The translations under genes were made by a program, and so were the position numbers. A stretch of 64,000 bases of DNA, taken from positions 2,077,001-2,141,000 of the forward strand of contig NZ_CP049109.1 in NCBI RefSeq assembly GCF_011057975.1, read 5' to 3'. Positions 15,987-24,349 of the stretch are shown here, piece after piece; within the stretch, counting starts at the first letter, position 1; the number at the start of each line of letters is the position of its first letter. The stretch comes from Sphingosinithalassobacter tenebrarum (GTDB lineage Bacteria > Pseudomonadota > Alphaproteobacteria > Sphingomonadales > Sphingomonadaceae). Below the pieces are notes generated by a model. It saw only the letters and a list, made by a program, of their open reading frames with translations, was not told the origin of the DNA and ran no database searches.

Positions 15987-18005
15987 TCAGTCTCCGGTGC
16001 CGCCGGCACGCAGATACCGGTCGTACCAGTCGAGCTGGCGCTGCATGCGGTCCTCGATATAGGCCGGCACGGTCAGCCCGTGATTCTCGCCAGGATAGAC
16101 GACCAGCCGCGTGGGCACGTCCAGCGTCTTCAGCGTCTGATACATTTGCTGCCCGCCGGTGCAGGGGACATTGTCGTCCTCCTCCGCACACAGGAACAGA
16201 GTCGGTGCGTGGATATCGGGCGCTTCGAAGAACGGATAGCTCAGCCGCAGCCACCGTTCCGGCTCATCCCACGGCGCGCCGAGTTCGAGCAGATAGTCGC
16301 GGGCATATTGATCGACGCCGAACCCGCCCAGGAAATTGCCCATGCCCGCGCCGCTCACTGCCGCGGCGATGCGCGGTTCGCGTGCGATCAGATAATTGGT
16401 GAGGATGCCGCCATAGCTCCATCCCCCGACGCCGATCCGATCGGGATCGGTAATGCCCGCCGCGACCAGATAATCGATTCCTGCGCGCACATCGGCGACG
16501 TCCAGATTGCCCCAATCGGCCATCTGCGCCATCGCGAATTCGGTCCCCCGGCCAGAGGAACCGCGCGGATTGGGCGCGAACACCGCATAGCCATTGGCGG
16601 CATAGACTTGCCAGTCCAGCATGAAATCATGGCTGAACTGATAGACCGGCCCACCATGCAAGCGGATGATGGTGGGCAGGGGGCGGCTGCCGTCTTCGCC
16701 CGGCGGCAGCAGCAGCATGCCGTGGATCTCCGTCTCGCCGCTCGTCCAGCTGATATCGCGTGTCTGCGCCAGCGCTCGATCCGCAACCCAGCCATTATGC
16801 TGCGTCAGTAGGCGCGGCGTGCGCCCGACGCTGCGCAGCGCGAGCGGCGCAGCGGGGCCGTTTGCCAGCACCGCGATCCGTCCGCCGGGCGCAACGGCGA
16901 AGTCATAGGCGACGTCGCGGCCCTCGGTCAGTTCGCGCAGCGATCCGCTTGCCGGATCGATCGAAACAAGCCGGGTATCGCGATCCTGCTCGACCAGTGC
17001 GATCAGCCGCGTGCCGTCCGCCGACCAGCGCGGATAGTAGAAATAGCGGTCAATCCATGCGGGATGCGTGATTTCGCCGGTGGTGAGATCGGCCACGGCG
17101 ATCTGCGTCGGCCTGTACCATGTGTCCGCTTCGTCGCCTGCGCGGACCCAGGCGATCCGTGTGGAATCGGGTGACCAGCTCGGGCGGCCCGATTCGAACC
17201 CTGGATCGGCGTCGCCGCCCGCGAATGTGCTGACTCGCCGTGCTTCTCCGCCACCGGCCGGCATGATGTAGATGTCGGAGCAATAGTGGCGGTCCGCCGC
17301 CTCGCAGCGCTTGGATACGAATGCGATGTTCTTGCCGTCGGGCGACCAGCTTGGCAGCCAGTGGTCATAGTCGCCGTGGGTCAGCTGCGTTGCTTCGTTG
17401 CTTGCGAAATCCACGCGGAACAGATGCTGACGGCGATCGTCGATCCAGCCGCGACCGTCCTCGCGCGCCAGAAACCGGTCGATCACGATGGGCGGGGCGA
17501 TATCGGGCGCCTCACCGACATTCGCGCCGACTTCGGCGACGACGATCGCCGCGCTTCCGTTGGGAGCGAGGCTGTAGTCGCTGATTCCGCCTGGGATGCG
17601 CGAAAGCTGCCGTGTCGTTTCACCATCGGCGCTGAGCAGCCATAGCTGTGTCGTTCCGTCTTCGGCGGCATCGCCCAGATAGACGATGCTGCCATCGGCG
17701 CGCGGGGCGGGTTGCCATTCGCTCTGCCTGGGCGTGTCCGTCAGACGGCGTGCCTGGCCGCTGCGCCATTCGGTGGCCCACAGATCGCTATACTGCGCTT
17801 CGGGTGCGGCGTGGCTCGTCAGCGTGTAGATGATCGTCTCGCCATCGGCGGCGAAGACCGGCCCGCTGATCGTTTCGAGCCTGCGGAAATCCGCAGCGGA
17901 AAATGCTGTCTTCGCTTCCTGGGCGGCCGCCGGGATTCGGGCCGGGGCAAGCATCAGGGCGAACAGGGCGATATTTCGTGCTGCGGAGAGAAGAGGAGCG
18001 GGCAT
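15987..18005 (-). CDS. Secreted S9-family (prolyl oligopeptidase-type) peptidase
   Basis: A 672-residue serine peptidase with a signal peptide (MPAPLLSAARNIALFALMLAPARIP, cleavage near AAAQ). A seven-bladed propeller with WD40-like repeats (SWSPDGKNIAF, SWSPDSTRIAW, RWSADGTRLIA) is followed by an alpha/beta-hydrolase domain. The catalytic triad is visible: Ser530 in GWSYGG, Asp610 in AEEDDNVP, His642 in GENHG. It should cut short peptides in the periplasm and so feed the amino-acid pathways around it. The start follows AAGGAAACTC. A weak copy of the TetR-type palindrome found at 28-43 kb lies 85 bases upstream. Confidence 0.93.
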   Translation of the reverse strand: MPAPLLSAARNIALFALMLAPARIPAAAQEAKTAFSAADFRRLETISGPVFAADGETIIYTLTSHAAPEAQYSDLWATEWRSGQARRLTDTPRQSEWQPAPRADGSIVYLGDAAEDGTTQLWLLSADGETTRQLSRIPGGISDYSLAPNGSAAIVVAEVGANVGEAPDIAPPIVIDRFLAREDGRGWIDDRRQHLFRVDFASNEATQLTHGDYDHWLPSWSPDGKNIAFVSKRCEAADRHYCSDIYIMPAGGGEARRVSTFAGGDADPGFESGRPSWSPDSTRIAWVRAGDEADTWYRPTQIAVADLTTGEITHPAWIDRYFYYPRWSADGTRLIALVEQDRDTRLVSIDPASGSLRELTEGRDVAYDFAVAPGGRIAVLANGPAAPLALRSVGRTPRLLTQHNGWVADRALAQTRDISWTSGETEIHGMLLLPPGEDGSRPLPTIIRLHGGPVYQFSHDFMLDWQVYAANGYAVFAPNPRGSSGRGTEFAMAQMADWGNLDVADVRAGIDYLVAAGITDPDRIGVGGWSYGGILTNYLIAREPRIAAAVSGAGMGNFLGGFGVDQYARDYLLELGAPWDEPERWLRLSYPFFEAPDIHAPTLFLCAEEDDNVPCTGGQQMYQTLKTLDVPTRLVVYPGENHGLTVPAYIEDRMQRQLDWYDRYLRAGGTGD

Positions 18006-18089
18006 GAGTTTCCTTCGCCTTTGCAACCATAGGCTCGACAGCGACCTGGTCGCCCGGGGCGCGCGGCCCGGGCGACATCAAGGATCGAA

Positions 18090-18105
18090 TTAGACAAGTG
18101 GATAA
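18090..18105. promoter_or_regulatory. Weak copy of the shared 16-bp palindrome
   Basis: TTAGACAAGTGGATAA keeps the whole left half of the consensus TTAGACA-NN-TGTCTAA and 5 of 7 positions on the right. It sits between astD and the S9 peptidase, 85 bases before the peptidase start. It may tie this peptidase to the Rieske/sarcosine oxidase regulon, but the match is imperfect. Confidence 0.35.
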
Positions 18106-18192
18106 CACGTCAACCGCGACCGCAGCTACTATTTCATCGCGACCTTCCGCTTCGAACTGCTCCGCCGCTGCACTGCTGGATCGGTTTCGGCT

Positions 18193-19626
18193 TCAGTCGG
18201 CGGTCGGAACACCCGGTACCGGCATCGCCGCCGCGTGTTCGGATTCGAAGCTGGCGATGGGATAGGCACAGTAATCGGCGGCATAATAGGCGCTCGGACG
18301 GTGATTGCCGGAAATGCCGAGCCCGCCGAACGGCATTGTTCCGGCTGCTCCGGTGATCGGGCGGTTCCGGTTGACGATGCCCGCGCGGCTGCGCTCCAGA
18401 AAGCGATTCCAGAGCGCATTGTCTTCGCTGATCAGCCCCGCCGAAAGACCATAGGCAGTCGCATTTGCCGCAGCGATCGCGGCATCGAAGTCGGGAACGC
18501 GCGTCACTTGCAGCACCGGCGCGAAAATCTCGGCATCGGGCACATCGCATCCCGTCACGTCGAGAATTGCAGGTGTCACGAAGGCATCGCGCCGCCCGGC
18601 AACCTGCTCGAAGGGGCGGATAACTTTGGCGCCCGCGGACAGGATCGCCGACACCTGCCGATGTGCCTGTGCGGCGGCGGCGTCCGAGGCGAGGGGGCCC
18701 ATGAACGCGTCCCCCGCTTCATCCCATGCGGCAACGCGCAGTCTGGCCGTCAATGCGTCCAGACCGGAGAGGATGGCGTCGCCCGTTGCGCCTTCGGGCA
18801 CGATCAGCCGCCGCGCGCAGGAGCAACGCTGGCCGGTTGTGACGAAGGCCGAATGGACGATCAGCGATGCGGCCGCTTCGGGCGAATCCCATGCGATCAG
18901 CGGATTGTTGCCGCCCAGTTCGAGCGCAAGAATGATGTGCGGACGATCGAGGGTAGCGCGCTTGAGTGCCTGACCGCCGGCCGCCGACCCGGTGAAGAGC
19001 AGCCCGTCAATGTCCGACGCGACCAGCGCCTCGCCGGTGGCGCGGCCGCCCTGGACGATCTGGAACACGCCGTCGGGCAGTCCGACACCTGCCCACAGCT
19101 TCGCCATGCGTTCGCCCGTCGCCGGAGTGACCTCGGACGGTTTGAAGACGACGCAATTCCCAGCGAGCAGGGCGGGGACGATATGCCCGTTGGGCAGATG
19201 TCCGGGAAAGTTATAAGGGCCGAGCACTGCCATGACACCATGCCCACGATGGCGCAGCACCGCTTCCCCAAACGGGGTTTCGTTGTGCTTTTCGCCGGTG
19301 CGTTCGGCTTGCGCGACGATCGATACTTCGACCTTGGCGATCATCGATCCGACTTCGGCGCGGCATTCGTGAAGCAGCTTTCCGGTTTCGCGCGCAATGG
19401 TTTCGGCCAGGCCGTCGGTATCGGTCTTGAGCGCTTCGGCGAAGCTGCGCACCGCGGCGATGCGATCCTCCAGCGGCGAGGATCGCCAGCCGGGAAGGGC
19501 ATCGCGCGCGCGCGCAACCGCATCGGCGCACTGCTCCGCGCTCGCCGGCGCGCCTTCCCAGACGATGCTGCCGTCCGCCGGGTTGATCGATTGGATGCGG
19601 GGGTCGCCTGCCGTTTCGGTCTGCAT
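18193..19626 (-). CDS. astD: Succinylglutamate-semialdehyde dehydrogenase-type aldehyde dehydrogenase
   Basis: A 477-residue NAD(P)-dependent aldehyde dehydrogenase of the AstD subgroup. Markers are GPYNFPGHLPNGHIVPALLAG, ELGGNNPLI (general-base Glu) and the nucleophile region TTGQRCSCARRL, a wording specific to AstD. In the AST pathway it oxidises N-succinylglutamate semialdehyde to N-succinylglutamate. It is the last gene of a five-gene operon, starting in a one-base overlap with astA. AstB and AstE, needed for the arginine pathway, are absent from the operon, so its substrate may differ (see findings). Confidence 0.9.
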   Translation of the reverse strand: MQTETAGDPRIQSINPADGSIVWEGAPASAEQCADAVARARDALPGWRSSPLEDRIAAVRSFAEALKTDTDGLAETIARETGKLLHECRAEVGSMIAKVEVSIVAQAERTGEKHNETPFGEAVLRHRGHGVMAVLGPYNFPGHLPNGHIVPALLAGNCVVFKPSEVTPATGERMAKLWAGVGLPDGVFQIVQGGRATGEALVASDIDGLLFTGSAAGGQALKRATLDRPHIILALELGGNNPLIAWDSPEAAASLIVHSAFVTTGQRCSCARRLIVPEGATGDAILSGLDALTARLRVAAWDEAGDAFMGPLASDAAAAQAHRQVSAILSAGAKVIRPFEQVAGRRDAFVTPAILDVTGCDVPDAEIFAPVLQVTRVPDFDAAIAAANATAYGLSAGLISEDNALWNRFLERSRAGIVNRNRPITGAAGTMPFGGLGISGNHRPSAYYAADYCAYPIASFESEHAAAMPVPGVPTAD

Positions 19627-20633
19627 CAGCTTTCCTTCACTCTTATTGTCGTGCCTTCTTCAAGGCCAAGCCTCTCGGCGATATTCGGTTCCACGGTAAG
19701 CGTGTCGCCTGCGATCTGCCCCACCGCGAAGATGGCGCGAAAGCCGTCGATCCCGGTTGTCGCGATCAGCCGCTTCGGCGCGTCGGAAACCTTGCCGACA
19801 TCGAGCCGCAATATCCGGCTTCGCCGCAGCGTGTCGAGCCGGTCGGCGGGGCAGGAAACCACTGGTCCGCCGTCGAACAGGTCAATCAGGCCCGTGCGCG
19901 CGAACCCTTCGCGCTCAAGCATCGCCAGCGCCGCTTCGCCGTGCCGGTGCACGCGGCCGATAGCCCATGCCGCGCGATCGTCGATCAGCGAGACATAGAT
20001 GGGATGGCGTGGCGCAAGGTCCTGCACGAAGCGCCCGTCCGTAGCGGTAAGCATGCGGTCCGCTGCATCGAAATCGAGGCGATAGAAGCGCGATCCGACA
20101 CCGTCCCAGAACGGAGAAGCGCCGTCTTCCTCGAACCATCCGCGCAGTTCGGCGATCACGGTGTCCGAAAACCGCGTCCGGTCGGCACCGATCAGCATGT
20201 AGCGCGCGGCGGCGAGCAGCCTGCCTGCGCCGCCGCCGCGTCGATCCGCGCGGATGAACAGCGATCCGACTGAAGTGGTGCCGTCGCACTCGCTCACGAG
20301 CACCAGAGCCTGATGGTCGAAGCGGGTTGCGATGGCGGGGGAGTGTTGCGCCAGCGTGATCAGGCGAAAGGCGAGATGCGGCCGCGAAAGCCCCATCCGT
20401 GCCCGTACGCTGGCAATACCGGCGATATCGCCGTCATCATCTTCGAGCAGCAACGTGTACCATGCGGATCCCGGATCGACGGCGCCGGCAAAGCTCCGCT
20501 GCGAAAGCCGCAGGCGCTCCGCGAGCACTGCTTCGTCCTCGGGCAGGCTGGTGAATCCCGCTCCCGACAGCCTCGCCAGAGTCATGACTTCCGCCAGATC
20601 CGCCGGTCCGGCGGGGCGGACCAACTGTGTCAT
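19626..20633 (-). CDS. astA: Arginine/ornithine N-succinyltransferase family protein (AstA)
   Basis: A 335-residue GNAT-fold acyltransferase of the AstA family, which moves succinyl from succinyl-CoA to the alpha-amino group of arginine or ornithine. Recognisable stretches are VRPAGPADLAEVMTLA, TSVGSLFIRADRRGGGAGRLL (the acetyl-CoA-binding region), FWDGVGSRFYRLDFDAAD and HRHGEAALAMLEREGF. It overlaps the preceding aminotransferase by 4 bases and astD by 1. Some bacteria carry AstA paralogues differing in amino-acid preference, and the specificity here is open. Confidence 0.9.
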   Translation of the reverse strand: MTQLVRPAGPADLAEVMTLARLSGAGFTSLPEDEAVLAERLRLSQRSFAGAVDPGSAWYTLLLEDDDGDIAGIASVRARMGLSRPHLAFRLITLAQHSPAIATRFDHQALVLVSECDGTTSVGSLFIRADRRGGGAGRLLAAARYMLIGADRTRFSDTVIAELRGWFEEDGASPFWDGVGSRFYRLDFDAADRMLTATDGRFVQDLAPRHPIYVSLIDDRAAWAIGRVHRHGEAALAMLEREGFARTGLIDLFDGGPVVSCPADRLDTLRRSRILRLDVGKVSDAPKRLIATTGIDGFRAIFAVGQIAGDTLTVEPNIAERLGLEEGTTIRVKES

Positions 20634-21826
20634 GCGGCAAGCTCGAGTTGCGCGCGCGCCGAGGCGCAGGCGGCGTCGAGCCGGTTGACGGCCTCCTCGA
20701 CTTCGTCATGGCTGATGATCAGCGGCGGCAGCAGGCGCACGCAATTGTCGCCGCCGCCCGCCACCAGCAGCCGCTGGTCGCGGGCCACGCCCATGAACTC
20801 GCGATTGTTTACCTTGAGCTTGAGGCCGATCAGCAGCCCCTTGCCGCGCACGTCAGCGATGACGTCCGGGTGGCGCGCCGAGAGATTGCTCAGCCGCGTA
20901 TAGAAATCTTCCGAAACCGAGCGCGCATGCGCGAGCGTGGTGGTCCGGGCAATTTCCTCGAACGCGGCAAGGCCGACTGCCATTGCGAGCGGATTGCCTC
21001 CGAAGGTCGATCCGTGAACGCCGAACTTCATCCCGCTCGCCGCTTCGCTGGTGGCAAGGCAGGCGCCGATGGGAAAGCCGCCGCCCAGTGCCTTGGCCAC
21101 GGCCATGATGTCGGGTTCGACACCTTCGAACCATTGATGCGCGAACAGCCGCCCGGTGCGTCCCATGCCGCTCTGCACCTCGTCATAAATGAGCAGAACA
21201 CCGTTGGCAGTGCACAGATCGCGCACGCGCTTGAGCCATTCGCCCGAAAGCGCGCGTGCGCCGCCTTCGCCCTGAACCGGCTCGATAATCACTGCGGCAG
21301 TGGTGGGCCGGGCGATGGCTTCGGCGATCGCGTCGCCATCGTCGACGGTCAGCTGGACATAACCCGGCAGGCGCGGGCCGAAGCCTTCGACATAGCCGGG
21401 ATTGCCCGCGGCGTTGATCGCGGCATAGGTGCGGCCGTGGAACGATCCGGCAAAGCCGATCACGTCGATCCGCTTCTCGTCACCCTTGCTCCAATGGTAG
21501 CGACGCGCCATTTTCAGCGCGCACTCAACGGCTTCAGAGCCACTGTTGCCAAAGAATGCGACGTCGGCGAAGCAGCCGTCGGTCAGGCGTCCGGCAAGCG
21601 CTTCCTGCCCCGGCACGCGGAAGATGTTGGAGACATGCCACAGCTTTTCCGCTTGCTCGGTCAGTGCTGCCACCAGCTTTGGGTGGGCGTGACCCAGCGC
21701 ATTGGTGGCGATTCCCGAAACGCAATCGAGCCAGGCGGTGCCGTCACGATCGTAGAGCCACACGCCTTCGCCGCGCTCGACTGTAATCGGCGCGCGATTG
21801 TAAACATTCAGCAGGGCATCAGTCAT
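20630..21826 (-). CDS. Class III aminotransferase, acetyl/succinylornithine type
   Basis: A PLP-dependent enzyme of 398 residues in the ArgD/AstC family. GNSGSEAVECALKMAR binds the cofactor phosphate, FAGSFHGRTYAA is the family stretch, IIEPVQGEGG and IYDEVQSGMGRTG follow, and the Schiff-base Lys is in VAKALGGGFPIGA. It swaps the omega-amino group of N-acylated ornithine for 2-oxoglutarate's oxo group; members also accept N-succinyl-lysine-type substrates (DapC activity). It starts with MTDALLNVYNR in an ATGA overlap with the upstream flavoprotein gene. Position beside AstA and AstD favours an AstC role over arginine synthesis. Confidence 0.92.
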   Translation of the reverse strand: MTDALLNVYNRAPITVERGEGVWLYDRDGTAWLDCVSGIATNALGHAHPKLVAALTEQAEKLWHVSNIFRVPGQEALAGRLTDGCFADVAFFGNSGSEAVECALKMARRYHWSKGDEKRIDVIGFAGSFHGRTYAAINAAGNPGYVEGFGPRLPGYVQLTVDDGDAIAEAIARPTTAAVIIEPVQGEGGARALSGEWLKRVRDLCTANGVLLIYDEVQSGMGRTGRLFAHQWFEGVEPDIMAVAKALGGGFPIGACLATSEAASGMKFGVHGSTFGGNPLAMAVGLAAFEEIARTTTLAHARSVSEDFYTRLSNLSARHPDVIADVRGKGLLIGLKLKVNNREFMGVARDQRLLVAGGGDNCVRLLPPLIISHDEVEEAVNRLDAACASARAQLELAA

Positions 21827-23253
21827 TCTGCATTCCTTGTCTGGGGCATTCCGAAATCGACACGACCAAGCGGCATCGGCGCGAGCAGGTCCTGGACCTT
21901 TCCCGCCAGCGTGCGGATTTCGGGGGAAGTGAATTCGGCGTACCAGCGCGCATTGGCGGGGCCGACGCCGTGTTCGGCGCTGAAGCTGCCCCCATATTCC
22001 TGGGTTACCGCGCGCAGGATCATCGCGCGTGCGGCTTCCGCGGCATCGGGGTCGAACGCGCCGGAGCTTTCGGGCCACACCATGTTGAAGTGCATGCCAC
22101 CGTCGCCGATATGGCCGAAATCGTGGAGTTTGAGGCGCGGTTCGCTCTTCGTCAGCCGTGCGATCATCTCGGCGCGAAACGCCATCATGTCACCGCGACG
22201 CAGGCAGATGTCGCAGGCCATGACCTTGCCCGATGCGCGGAGCCCTTCGGGAACGGCATGACGGATGGCCCAGAGGTCGCCGCCATCGTCAAAGGCGGCA
22301 TCGGTGATGACGCCGTCTTCCAGCATTGGCGCGAGAATGTCGGTCAACCGCTCCTGCAACCATTCGGCAGCGACGCAGCGCCCACCAGACAGTTCGACGA
22401 GCACGGCATAGGGCGGGGCACCGTCGGGAAAGGGATTGCGCAGACGCGGCACATGGCCGAGCGCTGCCGCGATCGCGGCTTGCGATATCCCCTCAAATGC
22501 CGTCAGCAAGGTATCGAACTGCGCTTCCATCCGTTCGAGCAGCGGCAAGGCGGCTTCTGCCCGGAGCAGGGAAATCAGCGCCGAAATCCGTGCCGCGGGC
22601 AGGCGAGACAGCGCCAGACTGGCGCGCGTGACAATGCCAAGCGCGCCCGAACTGCCCACTGCAAGGTGCTTGAGCGCCAGCCCGCTATTGTCTTTCCACA
22701 CCGGCGCCCCGAGGGTCAGAGTGCGCGGTTCGGATTCGGCGGTGACCAGTTCCAGTCCCAGCAGATTGCGGCGCACATCACCATAGCGCAGGAAGCGCGC
22801 GCCGCCGGTATTCGCTGCGATCATGCCACCGATCGACGGATCGGCACCCAGATCGATCGGGAAGCCGAGGCCGTGGGGTTCCGCCGCCGCGTTGAGCGTG
22901 GAGAGCAGTACGCCCGCCTCGACTTCGGCAGTGCGGTTGGCAGCGTCGATCTGCGGCGCGGCGTTGAGCCGGTCTAGGCTGAGCAGCAACTGTTCCTCGC
23001 CGTCACCGGCGATGCCCGCCGCCACCAGCCCGGTCGCGGCGCCCTGCGGCACCACGGAGAGGCCATGCGCGAAGGCGATCCGCAGCGTCTCGGCGACTTC
23101 CGCGGTCGATGCCGGGCGCGCCACCATCGCCGGCGTCCCGCGTGCGCCGCGACCATCGGCCGCATAGCTCGCCAGATCGCCCGCGTCGCACAGGAGGTTG
23201 GTGTCCCCAAGCGCGGCGCGCAGTTCGGCAGCGGCGGCACCCGGACGGCTCAT
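21823..23253 (-). CDS. FAD-linked 2-hydroxyacid dehydrogenase, probably D-2-hydroxyglutarate dehydrogenase
   Basis: A 476-residue flavoprotein of the GlcD/D-lactate/D-2-hydroxyglutarate dehydrogenase group. The PCMH FAD-binding part carries VVPQGAATGLVAAG, DLGADPSIGGMIAANTGG and GSSGALGIVT. The C-terminal part has the metal-binding motif HIGDGGMHFN and SAEHGVG. Several hydroxyacids suit the fold. I favour D-2-hydroxyglutarate because the gene is coupled (ATGA) to an HglS-type dioxygenase, whose known product is D-2-hydroxyglutarate. The product would be 2-oxoglutarate. The electron acceptor is probably an electron-transfer flavoprotein or quinone. Confidence 0.85.
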   Translation of the reverse strand: MSRPGAAAAELRAALGDTNLLCDAGDLASYAADGRGARGTPAMVARPASTAEVAETLRIAFAHGLSVVPQGAATGLVAAGIAGDGEEQLLLSLDRLNAAPQIDAANRTAEVEAGVLLSTLNAAAEPHGLGFPIDLGADPSIGGMIAANTGGARFLRYGDVRRNLLGLELVTAESEPRTLTLGAPVWKDNSGLALKHLAVGSSGALGIVTRASLALSRLPAARISALISLLRAEAALPLLERMEAQFDTLLTAFEGISQAAIAAALGHVPRLRNPFPDGAPPYAVLVELSGGRCVAAEWLQERLTDILAPMLEDGVITDAAFDDGGDLWAIRHAVPEGLRASGKVMACDICLRRGDMMAFRAEMIARLTKSEPRLKLHDFGHIGDGGMHFNMVWPESSGAFDPDAAEAARAMILRAVTQEYGGSFSAEHGVGPANARWYAEFTSPEIRTLAGKVQDLLAPMPLGRVDFGMPQTRNAE

Positions 23254-24275
23254 GCGGCGCGAGTCATCGCGAAGATGCCGGTGGCGTTGGCGCTGTCGAA
23301 TGCCAGATCCAGTCCGGTGGCTTCGGGCAACGGATCGCGGCTTATGAATTCGAAGAAAGACCCGGGAACACCGCGCGTCACCGCCTGCCGGTCGGCCGTT
23401 ACGAACCCGCGTTCGACGATGTCGGCGCGGAACGCCGTCTGGCGGACGCGACCGCTCTGCGACACTTCGACCCGATCCTTGATTGGATGTCCTTCGGCGC
23501 GCAGCGCATCCGCCAGCGCTTCGACGTCGTCGACGCGGTCGGTCGCGTGGTTGAAGGCATTGCCCTCGGTCGCGATCCAGCCGGCCTCCGCCGATTGGTT
23601 GATCAGAACCGCGTAGTCGGCTTCATCGACATCGCCATGCTGGCGGTCGAACGCGGCGGCGATGACGGGCAGGGCGGCCGCGGCATCGGCGAAATCGACC
23701 GCGCCGAATTTGCCGAAGTGGTCGAGTACCGCGAGCGCCTCGGGGGTGAGCGGATCGCGCGAGCCGCCGAAAACGCGCCGTGCCGCCGCGCCGAAACCAT
23801 CGTCGAACTGATCGACATGCAGCTCGCTGACGAAATATTGGGGGATCGCCTCGGGAAAGTCGCGATGGCACCAGGCATGGCCGGTCATCCTGAGCCGCGG
23901 CAGCGGATATTGCTTCACCATTTCATAGCCGAGCGGCTCGAGGATCCGGGCAAAACTGTCCTGCCCGCCGGGAAGCGCGCCGGTCGGTCCTTCGGCGAAG
24001 CGGATCGTACGCAGTGCGCCGTGATCGAAATTGATACGCCGCCCTTGGGCGATCCGATCAGCGACATAGGCCGCGCCGCTGGGAACGGTTTCGAGCAGAC
24101 GGCGGAACAGCAGTGCGGCAAGCGCAGTTGCGAAGACTGGGCGGGATACGCGGCTTTCGCCCGTGCCGGTCACTTCGGGCGCGAGTTCGAGCATGTCGAG
24201 CGTTTCGCGCGCCGCGTCGTCACCAATTGCGATCGCGGTCAGGCGGAATAGCATCGCTTCGTTCGAAATCGGCAT
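23250..24275 (-). CDS. DUF1338 protein, HglS-type 2-oxoadipate dioxygenase/decarboxylase
   Basis: A 341-residue DUF1338 protein. HglS of Pseudomonas putida, the characterised member, turns 2-oxoadipate into D-2-hydroxyglutarate with Fe(II) and O2. The proposed iron ligands and substrate Arg are all kept: His85 and Arg89 in DHGALRT, His243 in FNHATDR, Glu309 in FFEFISRD. It is shorter than I recall for HglS, so specificity could differ. GGAGG lies 6 bases before the ATG giving MPISNEAML. It is the first gene of the operon, with a divergent LysR gene 74 bases away. Confidence 0.88.
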   Translation of the reverse strand: MPISNEAMLFRLTAIAIGDDAARETLDMLELAPEVTGTGESRVSRPVFATALAALLFRRLLETVPSGAAYVADRIAQGRRINFDHGALRTIRFAEGPTGALPGGQDSFARILEPLGYEMVKQYPLPRLRMTGHAWCHRDFPEAIPQYFVSELHVDQFDDGFGAAARRVFGGSRDPLTPEALAVLDHFGKFGAVDFADAAAALPVIAAAFDRQHGDVDEADYAVLINQSAEAGWIATEGNAFNHATDRVDDVEALADALRAEGHPIKDRVEVSQSGRVRQTAFRADIVERGFVTADRQAVTRGVPGSFFEFISRDPLPEATGLDLAFDSANATGIFAMTRAA

Positions 24276-24349
24276 ATTGAACCTCCACATCAGAAGGTGA
24301 TTTTCTCAGGAGGATGTGCAAAATCAAAACGAGAAAGGCGCATTTTGAT
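24276..24349. promoter_or_regulatory. Divergent promoter region of the hglS-ast operon and LysR gene
   Basis: These 74 bases must hold both promoters. They contain the inverted hexamers CAAAAT (24319-24324) and ATTTTG (24342-24347) on an AT-rich stretch in an otherwise GC-rich region, the usual setting of a LysR-type binding site. The repeat is short, and no exact -10/-35 pair is assigned. Confidence 0.4.

Noticed and set aside
18193..21826. Calling astD-astA-aminotransferase a complete arginine AST operon
   Set aside because: AstB and AstE are absent and the operon starts with HglS and a hydroxyglutarate-type dehydrogenase, so the plain arginine label would mislead.
24319..24347. CAAAAT/ATTTTG repeat as a confirmed LysR site
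   Set aside because: Only six-base arms with no clear T-N11-A placement; kept as a weak regional note.
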